A DNA stretch of 64,000 bases from positions 4,531,501 through 4,595,500 of the forward strand of contig NZ_CP006992.1 in assembly GCF_001542815.1 (NCBI RefSeq). The letters are read 5' to 3'. Positions 53,469 to 62,415 of the stretch are shown one piece after another. The translations under genes were made by a program, and so were the position numbers. Below the pieces are notes generated by a model that had not been told where the DNA came from, ran no database searches, and worked only from the letters and a program-made list of their open reading frames with translations. Positions within the stretch are counted from its first letter, which is position 1, and every line of letters begins with the position of its first letter. This stretch comes from Methylobacterium sp. AMS5. GTDB lineage: Bacteria; Pseudomonadota; Alphaproteobacteria; Rhizobiales; Beijerinckiaceae.

Positions 53469-56400
53469 GTGACGGCCGGGCCCTTCTTCCTCGATGGCGG
53501 CGGCGAGGCCGGCGCGCTGATCCGCGGGATCGATTGGGCGGCGACGCCGCTCGGGAGCCCGGAGACGTGGCCGGCGGCGCTCAAGACCCTGGTCGGCGTG
53601 ATGCTCGGCTCGCAGCAGCCCATGCTGATCGTCTGGGGTGAGGGGCACGTCACCCTCTACAACGACGGCTACGCACCGATGTGCGGGGCCCGCCACCCGC
53701 GCGCGCTGGGCCTGCCCTTCGACGAGGTGTGGCACGACATCTGGGACCAGGTGGAGCCGATCCTGTCGCGGGCCTATGCGGGCGAGGCCACGCATATGGA
53801 GGACATCGCCTTCACGATGCACCGCAACGGCTACCCGGAGGAGACTCACTTCGCCTTCGGTTACACCCCGGTGCGGATCGAGGACGGCACGGTCGCGGGC
53901 ATGTTCTGCGCGTGCTCGGAGACGACCGCCTCGGTGCGGGCGGGCCGGCAGATGCATGCCGAGCGCGAGCGCTTCGCGCGGCTGTTCGAGCAATCGCCGA
54001 GCTTCGTCGCGGTGCTCGACGGGCCCGACCACGTCTTCGCCTTCGCCAACGCCGCCTATCGCCAACTCATCGCCCACCGCGACGTTCTCGGTCGACCCGT
54101 GCGGGAGGCTCTGCCGGAAATCGAGGGCCAGGGCTTCTTCGAGCTGCTCGACGAAGTGTTCTCCACCGGCCGCACCCACACGGCGCACGGCGCACCGGTG
54201 ATGCTCCTGCGCCTGCCCGGCGGCGTGCCGGAGCGGCGCTTCCTCGATTTCGTCTACCAGCCCATGCGGGACGCGGCCGGGACGATCACCGGCGTGTTCG
54301 TCGACGGCTCGGACGTGACCGAGCGGATCACCGGCAACGCGGCGCTCGCCGAGAGCGAGGCGCGCTTCCGTACCATGGCGGACGACGCGCCGGTGATGAT
54401 GTGGGTGACCGGCCCGGACGGCGCCTGCCAATACCTCAACCGGCGCTGGTACGACTTCACCGGCCAAAACGAGGCGCAGGCCCTCGGCCTCGGCTGGCTC
54501 GAGGCGGTGCATCCGGACGATCGCGGCTGGTCGGGCGAGACCTTCCTGCGGGCGAATGCCCGGCACGAGGGCTTCAGCCTCGAATACCGCCTGCGCCGCC
54601 GCGACGGCGTCTACCGGTGGGCGATCGACACCGCGAGCCCGCGCTTTGCCGTCGACGGGTGTTTCCTCGGCTATATCGGCTCGGTGGTCGACATCGAGGA
54701 GCGCCGCGCCGCCGAACTGGCATTAGCCGAGAGCGAGGAGCGCCTGCGGCTCGCGGTCGAGAGTGGCGAGATCGGCCTGTGGGATTTCGATCCGCGCACC
54801 GGCACCCTGTTCTGGCCGCCGCGGATCAAGGCGATGTTCGGGCTGGCGCCCGACGCGGACGTGACCCTCGACGACTTCGCCAACAGCCTCCACCCGGACG
54901 ACCGGGACCGGGTCACCGCCGCCTTTGCCGCCGCGCTCGATCCCGTGACCCGCGCCTTCTACGACGAGGAGTTCCGCGCGATCGGCCGCGCCGACGGCAC
55001 GGTTCGCTGGGTCGCGGCCAAGGGGCGCGGCGTGTTCGATGCGGAGGGCCGCTGCCTGCGCGGCGTCGGCAGCGCCATCGACATCACCGCGCGAAAAGGC
55101 ACCGAGGAGCGCCTCGTTGAGGCCACCCGCCGCCTCGACGCGGTGCTCGACAACGCGACGCAGGCGATCTTCATGATGGATGAGCGCCAGCACTGCGCCT
55201 ACATGAACCGCGCCGCCGAGCGGCTGACCGGCTACAGCCTGGAGGAAACGCACGGAAAGGCGCTCCACGACGTCGTCCACCATACCCGGCCGGACGGCAG
55301 CCCCTACCCGCTCCACGAATGCCCGATCGATCAGGCCTTCCCCGAGAACAACCAGGAGCAGGGCCAAGAGGTCTTCGTCCACCGCGACGGTTCGTTCTAC
55401 CCCGTCGCCTTTACCGCGAGCCCGATCCGCGACGAGGCCGGCATGCCGATCGGCACGGTGATCGAGGCGCGCAACATCGAGGGCGAGCTGCGTGCCAAGG
55501 CGCAGTTGGAGGCGTTCAACGCGAGCCTGGAGCAGCAGGTCGCCGCGCGCACCGCCGAACTGATGCGGGCCGAGGAGGCGCTCCGCCAAAGCCAGAAGAT
55601 GGAGGCGGTGGGCCAGCTCACCGGCGGGCTCGCCCACGACTTCAACAACCTGCTCACCGGCATCACCGGTTCGCTCGAACTGCTGCAGACCCGCCTCGCG
55701 CAGGGGCGGATCACCGAGATCGACCGCTACGTCAACGCCGCGCAGGGCGCCGCCAAGCGCGCGGCGGCGCTGACCCACCGCCTGCTCGCCTTCTCGCGGC
55801 GCCAGACCCTCGACCCGAAGCCCACCGACGTGAACCGGCTGGTGACCGGCATGGAGGATCTGCTCCGCCGCACCATCGGCCCGTCGATCACCCTCGAAGT
55901 GGTGGCCGCGGGCGGGCTATGGTCGGTGCTGGTCGATCCGAGCCAGCTCGAGAACGCGCTGCTGAACCTCTGCATCAACGCCCGCGACGCGATGCCGGAT
56001 GGCGGGCGCATCACCATCGAGACCGCCAACAAGTGGCTCGACGACCGAGGCGCCAAGGAGCGCGACCTCGATCCCGGCCAGTACCTCTCGCTCTGCGTGA
56101 CCGATTCCGGCACCGGCATGAGCCCGGACGTCATCGCCAAGGCGTTCGACCCGTTCTTCACGACGAAACCGATCGGCCAGGGCACGGGCCTCGGCCTGTC
56201 GATGATCTACGGCTTCGTGCGCCAGTCGGGCGGGCAGGTGCGGATCTACTCGGAGGTCGGCCAGGGCACGACGATGTGCCTCTACCTGCCGCGCCACTAC
56301 GGGGCGGCGGAAGAGCCGGAGGCGGCCCCGGATCTGGCCGCCGCGCCCCGCGCCGAGCAGGGCGAGACGGTGCTGATCGTCGATGACGAGCCGACGGTGC

Positions 56401-56729
56401 GGATGCTGGTCACGGAGGTGTTGGAGGATCTCGGCTACACCGCGATCGAGGCCGCCGACGGCCCGTCCGGCCTCAAGGTGCTGCAATCGGACGTGCGCCT
56501 CGACCTTCTGGTCACCGATGTCGGGCTTCCCGGCGGCATGAACGGGCGCCAGGTCGCCGATGCGGGCCGTGTCCTGCGGCCGGACCTGAAGGTGCTGTTC
56601 ATCACCGGCTACGCCGAGAACGCGGCGGTGGGCAACGGCCACCTCGAGCCCGGCATGCAGGTCATCACCAAGCCCTTCGTGATGGAAGTGCTGGCCGCCC
56701 GCATCAAGGAGATGATCAACTCGCGGTGA
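53469..56729 (+). CDS. Large hybrid histidine kinase with several PAS domains and a receiver
   Basis: A 1086-residue cytoplasmic kinase. After an N-terminal PAS-like region ([19 protein letters not shown], about 35-150) come four PAS/PAC units near 165-285, 295-410, 420-545 and 550-675. The HisKA domain has phospho-His723 in [11 protein letters not shown]. The HATPase has [18 protein letters not shown] and [10 protein letters not shown]-terminal receiver has phosphoacceptor Asp1017 in [10 protein letters not shown] and Lys in VITKPF. The receiver probably takes the phosphate. No partner gene is adjacent. The GTG at 53469 has GGAGG 8 bases before it; another GTG lies 6 codons earlier. The many sensors suggest integration of redox or light cues. 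Confidence 0.9.
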   Translation: MTAGPFFLDGGGEAGALIRGIDWAATPLGSPETWPAALKTLVGVMLGSQQPMLIVWGEGHVTLYNDGYAPMCGARHPRALGLPFDEVWHDIWDQVEPILSRAYAGEATHMEDIAFTMHRNGYPEETHFAFGYTPVRIEDGTVAGMFCACSETTASVRAGRQMHAERERFARLFEQSPSFVAVLDGPDHVFAFANAAYRQLIAHRDVLGRPVREALPEIEGQGFFELLDEVFSTGRTHTAHGAPVMLLRLPGGVPERRFLDFVYQPMRDAAGTITGVFVDGSDVTERITGNAALAESEARFRTMADDAPVMMWVTGPDGACQYLNRRWYDFTGQNEAQALGLGWLEAVHPDDRGWSGETFLRANARHEGFSLEYRLRRRDGVYRWAIDTASPRFAVDGCFLGYIGSVVDIEERRAAELALAESEERLRLAVESGEIGLWDFDPRTGTLFWPPRIKAMFGLAPDADVTLDDFANSLHPDDRDRVTAAFAAALDPVTRAFYDEEFRAIGRADGTVRWVAAKGRGVFDAEGRCLRGVGSAIDITARKGTEERLVEATRRLDAVLDNATQAIFMMDERQHCAYMNRAAERLTGYSLEETHGKALHDVVHHTRPDGSPYPLHECPIDQAFPENNQEQGQEVFVHRDGSFYPVAFTASPIRDEAGMPIGTVIEARNIEGELRAKAQLEAFNASLEQQVAARTAELMRAEEALRQSQKMEAVGQLTGGLAHDFNNLLTGITGSLELLQTRLAQGRITEIDRYVNAAQGAAKRAAALTHRLLAFSRRQTLDPKPTDVNRLVTGMEDLLRRTIGPSITLEVVAAGGLWSVLVDPSQLENALLNLCINARDAMPDGGRITIETANKWLDDRGAKERDLDPGQYLSLCVTDSGTGMSPDVIAKAFDPFFTTKPIGQGTGLGLSMIYGFVRQSGGQVRIYSEVGQGTTMCLYLPRHYGAAEEPEAAPDLAAAPRAEQGETVLIVDDEPTVRMLVTEVLEDLGYTAIEAADGPSGLKVLQSDVRLDLLVTDVGLPGGMNGRQVADAGRVLRPDLKVLFITGYAENAAVGNGHLEPGMQVITKPFVMEVLAARIKEMINSR

Positions 56730-56777
56730 GACACTCCAAGAGGCACTGCAAGCCTCCGGTTGTGGGCAGGCATTCGT

Positions 56778-57320
56778 ATGCGCAGGGAACCGTTCTCAAT
56801 CCGTGCCGCCCGCCCGCAGGATGCGGAAGCCCTGGCCGCGATGCACGTTGCCGCTTGGAGGGAGACCTATACGGGGCTTCTGCCGGCGCGCATGCTTTCC
56901 AACCTGTCCGTTGAAAGCCGAGCGGAGGCTTGGCGCCGGATCATGGCACGCGGCAAGACGGAAACGACCGTCCGCTTGGTCGAGTGCGACGATCGGGTTG
57001 TCGCCTTCGGTTCCTGCGGCCCTCAACGAGACGAGGCACTGGCGAAAAGAGGCTTCGATGGCGAGATCAGCGCGATCTATGTCCTGCGTGCGTGTCAGCG
57101 CTTGGGACTGGGACGCTGGATCACCCAGGATCTTTCCAGCCGTCTGATGGCCGGAGGCTGCCGAGCGGTGTCCCTCTGGGTGTTGCGCGAGAACACGGGT
57201 GCGCGAGCATTCTACGAAAGGCTCGGCGGTGTCGTGGTCGGCGAAAGGGTCGACGAGCGCCCGGACGGTATCCTCGTGGAATTGGCCTATGGCTGGAAGG
57301 ATCTGCCGGCCCTCCTTTAG
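56778..57320 (+). CDS. GNAT N-acetyltransferase
   Basis: A 180-residue acetyltransferase. FSIRAARPQDAEALAAMH, ISAIYVLRACQRLGLGRWI (acetyl-CoA loop with QRLGLG) and NTGARAFYERLGGV are the A and B motifs. The substrate is unknown. Start ATG at 56778; a TTG 6 codons upstream is less likely. Its GC and codon use are slightly lower than the neighbouring genes. It is followed by a strong terminator. Confidence 0.86.
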   Translation: MRREPFSIRAARPQDAEALAAMHVAAWRETYTGLLPARMLSNLSVESRAEAWRRIMARGKTETTVRLVECDDRVVAFGSCGPQRDEALAKRGFDGEISAIYVLRACQRLGLGRWITQDLSSRLMAGGCRAVSLWVLRENTGARAFYERLGGVVVGERVDERPDGILVELAYGWKDLPALL

Positions 57321-57321
57321 G

Positions 57322-57362
57322 GCCTCCTCCCGAAAGGCGGCCTCCGGCTTTCGGGAGGAGGC
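57322..57362. terminator. 15-bp hairpin after the GNAT gene
   Basis: Arms 57322-57336 and 57348-57362 are exact reverse complements with an 11-base loop, between convergent genes. Confidence 0.75.
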
Positions 57363-57388
57363 TCTCGCAAGCGAGATAGGTCGCGACG

Positions 57389-59617
57389 TCAGAACCGCGC
57401 CGGATCGAGCTCGAAGGTCGGCGGCAGCGCCTCGAACCACGCGCAGTAATAGGGGTCGCGCGGGATTGCCTCCGCCCAGCGCGCGCGGAAGCGGGCCTGC
57501 TCGTCCGCCGCGACGGTGCGGGCCCGGTTGCGGCTCTCGTAATGATAGAGTTCGACCTCGGCGCAGTAGACGCTGCGCAGGCCCCGCTCCCACAGGCGTA
57601 GGCAGAGATCGACGTCGTTGTAGTTGACGGCAAACCCCTCGTCGAAGCCCCGGATCGCCTCGAAATCGGCCCGCCGCACCATCACGCAGGCGCCCGTCAC
57701 CGCGAGGTAGTTGCGGTTGCCCGCGGTCGAGAAGAAGTGGCCGGGGTCTTCCCGCGGGTAGGAGCGGCGGGGATGGTCGGGGGTGGCGTCGATCACGGTG
57801 ACGCCGACATGCTGCAACTCGCCGGTCTCGAACAGGAGCTTGGGGCCGACCGCGCCGACGCCGGGGATCTGCAGAAGCGCCAGCATCGCCTCGATCCAGT
57901 CGGGGCTGATGATCTCGATGTCGTCGTTGAGGAAGACCAGCACCGCGCCCGTGGCGGCACGCGCCCCGAGATTCATCTTGGCGGCGACATTGAAGACCGG
58001 CTGGTCCCAGGTGACGGAGCGGGCATCGTACCGCTCCAGCGCTTCTTTCGTCGTCGGCCGCAGGTCGCCGTTATCGACCGCCACGATCTCGATCGCCTCG
58101 TAGGTGGTCCGCTCGCGGATGCTGGTGAGGCAAGCGGCCAGGAGATCGACGGTGCGGCCGCGGACCTCGCTGTCGCGGCCGGCGGTGGGGATCACGATCG
58201 AGACCAGGGGCCGCTCCTTGAGCGGCCGGCGCAGGTGGAAGCTGCCGGCGAAGGCCGTGGGGCGCACGGAATCGAGCCCGCCGGTGCGCCGCGCCCGGTC
58301 TTCGAGCGCGCGGACGGCCGCGGCGACCACGTAGCCCTTGTTGTCCATGGCCTGGGCGGTCGAGCCGGGGATCGCCCGCCAGTGGTAGAGCACCTGCGGG
58401 ATGTGGTGCACGCGGGTGACGTGCTCGGTGTAGCGCAGGACGAAATCGTAATCCTGCGCGCCCTCGCATTCCGCCCGGAAGGCGCCGATGCGGGCGACGA
58501 TATCCATCCGGTAGAGCGCCAGATGGGCCGTGTACATGCAGGCTTCCAGCGTCTCGGGCGACCAGTCCGGCTTGAAGAACGGCTCGTAGCGCTCGCCGCC
58601 CACCGTGATCTTGTCCTCGTCCGAGTAGAGGAAATCGATCTGCGGATCCGCGTTCAGGGCGGCAATGAGCGCGTAGAAGGCGTGCGGCGGGATCGCGTCG
58701 TCGTGGTCGATCAGGGTGAGCCAGTCGCCGGTGGCCAAGGCGAGCGCGTCGTTGCTCGCCGCGACGATGCCGCCGTTCTTCGATCGCCGGTGCAGCCGCA
58801 CCCGCGGCTCTTCCGCTGCCAGCGCGTCCAGCATCGGCGCGATATGGGGCGCGCTCGACGCGTCGTCGCAGAGGCACAGCTCCCAATCGGGATAGGCCTG
58901 CGCCCGGATGCTCGTGAGCGCCGCCTCCAGATAGGGTTTGGGCGTGTTGTAGACCGGCATGACGATGGAGATGCGCGGCCGCACCCGAAAGCCCGCGATC
59001 GCTGCCCGCATCGCCTCCGGGCTCGGCAGGGCCGGGCGCTCGATCGTTCCGATCCAGGCGGCGTAGGAGGCCGCCGCCGGGCGCGGCCGGGCGCTGTCCC
59101 AGAACGCCCGCCACAGGGCGGCGGGCGGGCGGCTGACGGCGAGGCGCGCGAGGCGCGCGAGCAGTGCGCTGCCCCCCCTCTCCGCCTCCGGCAGCCGCGC
59201 CAGCAACCGGCGGGCGACGGCGAGGGCGGCGGCCGGGCCGCGCAGCGGTTCGAGGGTCGCCCGCGAGAGGCGGAACCGCCCGCTCGCGGCGAGCGGATCG
59301 AGCCGCAGGCCCCGCACCCGGCGCGGCAGGCGCACGAGGTCGTCGATGCCCCCGTCCTCCCGCACTTCGAGCCGGACCGCCTCGTCCTCGCGAAAGCCCG
59401 AGCCGTCATCGACGTAGAGGAGCGGAACCGGCTTCGTGTGGCCCAGCCCTGCGAGGTCGGCGCGGATGCGCACCCAGCCTTCTGCCAACCGGAACGGAAA
59501 CAGCCGTCCGCCGCGGGGATGGGTCAGCCGGAATTGCGGATCGGAGCCGGTGGAGCGCCAGACGCCCTCCCCCTCCGGCTCGATCTGTCCCTTCGGTTCG
59601 ATGCGGCACGCGATCAT
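57389..59617 (-). CDS. Two-domain family 2 glycosyltransferase
   Basis: A 742-residue protein. Residues 215-440 are a first GT-A domain (SIVMPVYNTPKPYLEAAL, LTLIDHDDAIPP, FLYSDEDKI). Residues 475-710 are a second (VSIVIPTAGRDSEVRGR, VFLNDDIEII, GFDEGFAVNYNDVDLCL). Both keep acidic metal motifs, so both may be active, as in bifunctional rhamnan or O-antigen transferases. An N-terminal 200 residues have no clear domain. No membrane helix. The substrate is unknown. Start ATG at 59617. A dispersed repeat lies immediately upstream. Confidence 0.88.
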   Translation of the reverse strand: MIACRIEPKGQIEPEGEGVWRSTGSDPQFRLTHPRGGRLFPFRLAEGWVRIRADLAGLGHTKPVPLLYVDDGSGFREDEAVRLEVREDGGIDDLVRLPRRVRGLRLDPLAASGRFRLSRATLEPLRGPAAALAVARRLLARLPEAERGGSALLARLARLAVSRPPAALWRAFWDSARPRPAAASYAAWIGTIERPALPSPEAMRAAIAGFRVRPRISIVMPVYNTPKPYLEAALTSIRAQAYPDWELCLCDDASSAPHIAPMLDALAAEEPRVRLHRRSKNGGIVAASNDALALATGDWLTLIDHDDAIPPHAFYALIAALNADPQIDFLYSDEDKITVGGERYEPFFKPDWSPETLEACMYTAHLALYRMDIVARIGAFRAECEGAQDYDFVLRYTEHVTRVHHIPQVLYHWRAIPGSTAQAMDNKGYVVAAAVRALEDRARRTGGLDSVRPTAFAGSFHLRRPLKERPLVSIVIPTAGRDSEVRGRTVDLLAACLTSIRERTTYEAIEIVAVDNGDLRPTTKEALERYDARSVTWDQPVFNVAAKMNLGARAATGAVLVFLNDDIEIISPDWIEAMLALLQIPGVGAVGPKLLFETGELQHVGVTVIDATPDHPRRSYPREDPGHFFSTAGNRNYLAVTGACVMVRRADFEAIRGFDEGFAVNYNDVDLCLRLWERGLRSVYCAEVELYHYESRNRARTVAADEQARFRARWAEAIPRDPYYCAWFEALPPTFELDPARF

Positions 59618-59630
59618 GGGACAACGCGTT

Positions 59631-59725
59631 AGAGCGCATACCGACGCAGTGGCAACCGGTTCGTTGGAACGCGTGTCGAAACGAAGATCGAGCGCCGCCG
59701 GCCTGATGCGATCCGGTTGGCGGCG
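59631..59725. repeat. Dispersed palindromic intergenic repeat, copy B
   Basis: AGAGCGCATACCGACG, then CCGGTTCGTTGG, TGTCGAAACGAAG and the closing palindrome GCCGCCGGCC / CCGGTTGGCGGC (59692-59723). The order agrees with 25568-25673 and 62284-62389. It fills the space between the cupin stop and the glycosyltransferase start. Confidence 0.6.
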
Positions 59726-60052
59726 TCAGCGCGGCGCGCAGTGAACCGCGAGCCAGATCGTCGGATTCTGCGTGCGCTCGACGCGATGCCGGCGATGCGC
59801 CGGGATCAGCAGGTGATCGCCCGCCGACAGCAGACGCGGCGCCGGCTCGTCGGCGAAGCGGAGTTCGGCGCTGCCCTGAAGCACCGCGACCCACTCGTCC
59901 TCGTCCTGATCGTACCAGAAGCCCGGCGGGCTCGCTTGGCCCGTCGAGACGATGCGCTCGACCCGCAGACCGGGACGCGTGAGCAGGGTCTCGAAGGCTT
60001 CCGCCTCGGTGTGGTCAGGCAGACCGGCGAACAGGTTCGGGCCAGCATTCAT
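59726..60052 (-). CDS. Small cupin protein
   Basis: A 108-residue single cupin barrel. WVAVLQGSAELRFAD and LSAGDHLLIPAHRRHRVERT are cupin motifs 1 and 2, with His ligands in the second. The enzyme or sensor role is unknown; small cupins of this type often act on sugars or as metal-bound enzymes. The ATG at 60052 is chosen over a longer frame that is Arg/Pro-rich. Divergent from the small ORF before pcm. Confidence 0.85.
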   Translation of the reverse strand: MNAGPNLFAGLPDHTEAEAFETLLTRPGLRVERIVSTGQASPPGFWYDQDEDEWVAVLQGSAELRFADEPAPRLLSAGDHLLIPAHRRHRVERTQNPTIWLAVHCAPR

Positions 60053-60143
60053 GCAGATCTCTCGTTCTCGGCCGAGCGGCGTTCTGGCGCGTTGAAGCAG
60101 GGAAGGCCGCGCGTCCCGCGCGGCCGCAGCTTGCGACGGATCG

Positions 60144-60305
60144 ATGCCCGAGACCAAACCCGCCCCGCTCCCACCCGCGACCGAGGATGCCGGGCTGCCG
60201 ACGCCGCCGAGCCCCGGCCGCCTGCCGCCGCCGAACCTGCCGCCCTCGCCCTCCACGGATGACGGCGCGTCCGATGCCGGGACGGACGGCGCCGACACGG
60301 AGTGA
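60144..60305 (+). CDS. Possible 53-residue Pro-rich peptide before pcm
   Basis: An open frame from an ATG to a TGA that ends 4 bases before the pcm start. The product is Pro/Asp/Gly-rich (PSPGRLPPPNLPPSPS in the middle) with an acidic end. It has no known domain and only a weak ribosome site. The stop-start arrangement (TGA GGCG ATG, with GAGG as the pcm ribosome site) resembles a translated leader. It could be chance in this GC-rich DNA. Confidence 0.35.
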   Translation: MPETKPAPLPPATEDAGLPTPPSPGRLPPPNLPPSPSTDDGASDAGTDGADTE

Positions 60306-60309
60306 GGCG

Positions 60310-60960
60310 ATGCCGGATCGCGCCGAGGCCCGAACCCGGATGGTCGAGACGCAACTGGTCGCCCGCGGCATCCGTGATGCGGCCGTCCTCGATGCGATGC
60401 GGGCCGTGCCGCGGGAGGCCTTCGTGCCGGACGCTCTGGCGGGGGAGGCCTACAGCGACGGGCCACTGCCGATCGGGGCGGGGCAGACGATCTCCCAGCC
60501 CTACATCGTCGCCCTGATGATCAAGGCGCTGGCCCTGCGGCCCGGCGACCGGGTGCTGGAGGTCGGCGCCGGCTGCGGCTACGCGGCGGCCGTGCTGGCG
60601 CGGATGGACGCGCAGGTCTTCGCCATCGAGCGCCACGCGGCGTTGGGCGAAGCCGCCCGCGCTCGCCTCGCCGCACGCGGGCTCACGGTGCCCCTGCGTG
60701 TCGGCGACGGCCATGCGGGCTGGCCGGAGGCCGCGCCGTTCGACGCGATCCTCGTCTCCGCGGCGGGTCCCACGATCCCGGAGACGTTGAAGGCCCAGCT
60801 CAAGGCGGGTGGCCGCCTCGTCATCCCGGTCGGTCCGCCCGGCGGGCAGACGCTGCTGCGGCTGATCCGGCGCGGGCCGGATCGGTTCGAGAGCTGCGAT
60901 TTCGGCCCGGTTTCCTTCGTGCCGCTGCTGCGGGGCGTGGGAACGGCGGATCCTGTGTGA
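60310..60960 (+). CDS. pcm: Protein-L-isoaspartate O-methyltransferase (canonical copy)
   Basis: A 216-residue SAM-dependent repair methyltransferase. Motif I is VLEVGAGCGYAAAVLARM. GAGQTISQPYIVALM is the substrate-contacting segment and GDGHAGWPEAAPFDAILVSAA is the usual motif II/III region. All are canonical, unlike the copy in the surE unit. Start ATG at 60310 with GAGG upstream. It is followed by a thermometer-controlled Hsp20 gene, consistent with protein repair under stress. Confidence 0.93.
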   Translation: MPDRAEARTRMVETQLVARGIRDAAVLDAMRAVPREAFVPDALAGEAYSDGPLPIGAGQTISQPYIVALMIKALALRPGDRVLEVGAGCGYAAAVLARMDAQVFAIERHAALGEAARARLAARGLTVPLRVGDGHAGWPEAAPFDAILVSAAGPTIPETLKAQLKAGGRLVIPVGPPGGQTLLRLIRRGPDRFESCDFGPVSFVPLLRGVGTADPV

Positions 60961-61091
60961 CGCGCCGCCTCTCCCGTCCGGTCCGCACCAGGGCGAACAA
61001 GATCTCCCTTCCAGCCCAGGCACCGCGCGCCGATCGAAAATTGCGGAAAAATTTGGAACTTGGATCCGCTGATCGCGTTACGCGCGTGCGA

Positions 61092-61176
61092 GGCCCGAAA
61101 CGGGCTCGCCTATGGGGCGCCGGATGCAGGTGTCCGGCGGCCCTCGTCATCACGTTGCTCCAAGGAGGATGTGGTC
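61092..61176 (+). promoter_or_regulatory. ROSE-type RNA thermometer in front of hsp20
   Basis: Three stem-loops lie before the start. The first is GCCCG/CGGGC (61093-61105), the second CGCCGGA/TCCGGCG (61118-61139). The last pairs TTGCTCC (61155-61161) with the ribosome site GGAGGA (61164-61169). In it CTCC pairs with GGAG, then G157 opposes G168, then T156 pairs with A169. That G-G opposition next to a TTGCT/AGGAGG helix is the published hallmark of ROSE elements. Outer pairing ATCAC/GTGGT closes the helix to base 61175. Heat would open it and free the ribosome site. Confidence 0.8.
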
Positions 61177-61680
61177 ATGAGGACCTTCGACTTTTCTCCC
61201 CTCTACCGGTCCACCGTCGGTTTCGACCGGTTGTTCTCCCTGCTCGACCAGGCCGAGACCTCGGCCGCGTGGCCGCCCTACGATATCGAGAAGGTGTCCG
61301 AGGACGCCTACCGCATCACCATGGCGGTCGCGGGCTTCGCGCAGGACGAGATCGAACTCACCCAGCAGGACGCCACACTCCTCGTCGCGGGCCAGAAGAA
61401 GGCCCAGGAGGGCGAGCGCCAGTATCTGCACCGGGGCATCGCCGGTCGCACGTTCCGCCAGAGCTTCAACCTGGCCCAGCATGTGCGGGTCGCGGGCGCC
61501 AGCCTGGATAGCGGCCTGCTCACGGTGGAGCTGAAGCGTGAGGTGCCGGAGGCGTTCAAGCCGCGCCGGATCGCCATCGGCGGCGCGCAGGCCGCCATCG
61601 GGCAGGACAACGCGTCGGCCGAGAAGGCGCCGGCCCAGAAGACGCCGGCTCAGGTCGAGGACCTGTCCAAGGCCGCCTGA
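61177..61680 (+). CDS. Small heat-shock protein, IbpA/Hsp20 type
   Basis: A 167-residue alpha-crystallin chaperone. MRTFDFSPLYRSTVGFDRLF is the IbpA-type N-terminus. The crystallin domain includes YRITMAVAGFAQDEIELTQQ, YLHRGIAGRTFRQSF and GLLTVELKREVPE, and the C-terminal tail has the I/V-x-I anchor RRIAI followed by an Ala/Lys/Gln-rich tail. It holds unfolding proteins in oligomers. Start ATG at 61177 with AAGGAGGA 7 bases before. Translation is controlled by the ROSE element. Confidence 0.94.
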   Translation: MRTFDFSPLYRSTVGFDRLFSLLDQAETSAAWPPYDIEKVSEDAYRITMAVAGFAQDEIELTQQDATLLVAGQKKAQEGERQYLHRGIAGRTFRQSFNLAQHVRVAGASLDSGLLTVELKREVPEAFKPRRIAIGGAQAAIGQDNASAEKAPAQKTPAQVEDLSKAA

Positions 61681-61784
61681 CCCTCGGCGCGCACCAGACA
61701 CGAGCCGGCATCCCCGGAGGCTGTGCGCCTTCGGGGACCGCTTCCTTTTCGCACGAAAACCCCGTGCTTTCAGGGAGATGACCC

Positions 61785-62282
61785 GTGACGACGATGGAAA
61801 CGCATTCCGCCCATTCCGGCCCGATGAACCCGGCCGGCACGCCGGCCGCCTCGTTCGAGACATGGCAGGCGCGCGTCGCCCCCGGCGACGTGTTCCGCCA
61901 TCCGCGCGAGGTGCTGGCCCACCCGCTCCTGTCGCACGCGGACAAGCGCGCGATCCTGGCCGCCTGGGCGTCCGATGCCTGCGCCCTCGAGAACGCGCCC
62001 GCGATGCGCTGCCTTGCCGGCTGCAAGGCCGAGCCGGTGCCGGTCGATACCGTCCTCGCCGCGCTCGGCACGCTCGACCGGGGGCCTCCCTCCGCGAGCA
62101 CGGCCTCTTCCGGCAGTCCGGCCTGGCCCCGGCGCCCACGGCGCTCGTCGAACCGGCACCGGTTTCTTCGCCCCGGGCGCCGGAACGATGACGACGACCC
62201 GCCGCCCTGCCCGGCGGCGGTGATGCCGCGCCCGCGGACGCCCCCGAGCGCGGCGGCCCTGGCGGTCGCCATCCCGGCCTGA
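61785..62282 (+). CDS. Conserved hypothetical protein with acidic-proline tail
   Basis: A 165-residue protein of a small family seen in Rhizobiales and unnamed by me. Residues 35-90 (VFRHPREVLAHPLLSHADKR, then ILAAWASDACALENAP) are the conserved part. The middle is Ser/Arg-rich and the end has NDDDDPPPCPAA, which I recall from such proteins. No domain of known role. The GTG at 61785 has GGGAG 7 bases before; the ATG 9 bases later is an alternative. It follows hsp20 by 104 bases on the same strand. Confidence 0.72.
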   Translation: MTTMETHSAHSGPMNPAGTPAASFETWQARVAPGDVFRHPREVLAHPLLSHADKRAILAAWASDACALENAPAMRCLAGCKAEPVPVDTVLAALGTLDRGPPSASTASSGSPAWPRRPRRSSNRHRFLRPGRRNDDDDPPPCPAAVMPRPRTPPSAAALAVAIPA

Positions 62283-62283
62283 C

Positions 62284-62389
62284 GAGAGCGCATTCCGAGA
62301 AGGGGTCACCCGTTCGTCGAAAGAATGCGCGTCAAACCAAGGATCGGGAGACGCCGGCGTGATGCAATGGGGTCGGATACGGCTCTCGT
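62284..62389. repeat. Dispersed palindromic intergenic repeat, copy C
   Basis: CGAGAGCGCATTCCGAGAAG, then CCGTTCGTCGAAAGAATGCG, CGTCAAACCAAGGATC and the outer inverted ends CGAGAG (62284-62289) / CTCTCG (62384-62389). It is the clearest of the three copies for the TCGAAAGAA core. It fills the gap between the hypothetical gene and the convergent mutL. Confidence 0.65.
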
Positions 62390-62415
62390 GCGGCGTCTTC
62401 CTCAGGAGGGCGCCG

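Noticed and set aside
60053-60466. N-terminal extension of the cupin frame up to 60466
   Set aside because: The added residues are Arg/Pro/Ser-rich and overlap antisense to pcm. The ATG at 60052 gives a complete cupin barrel.
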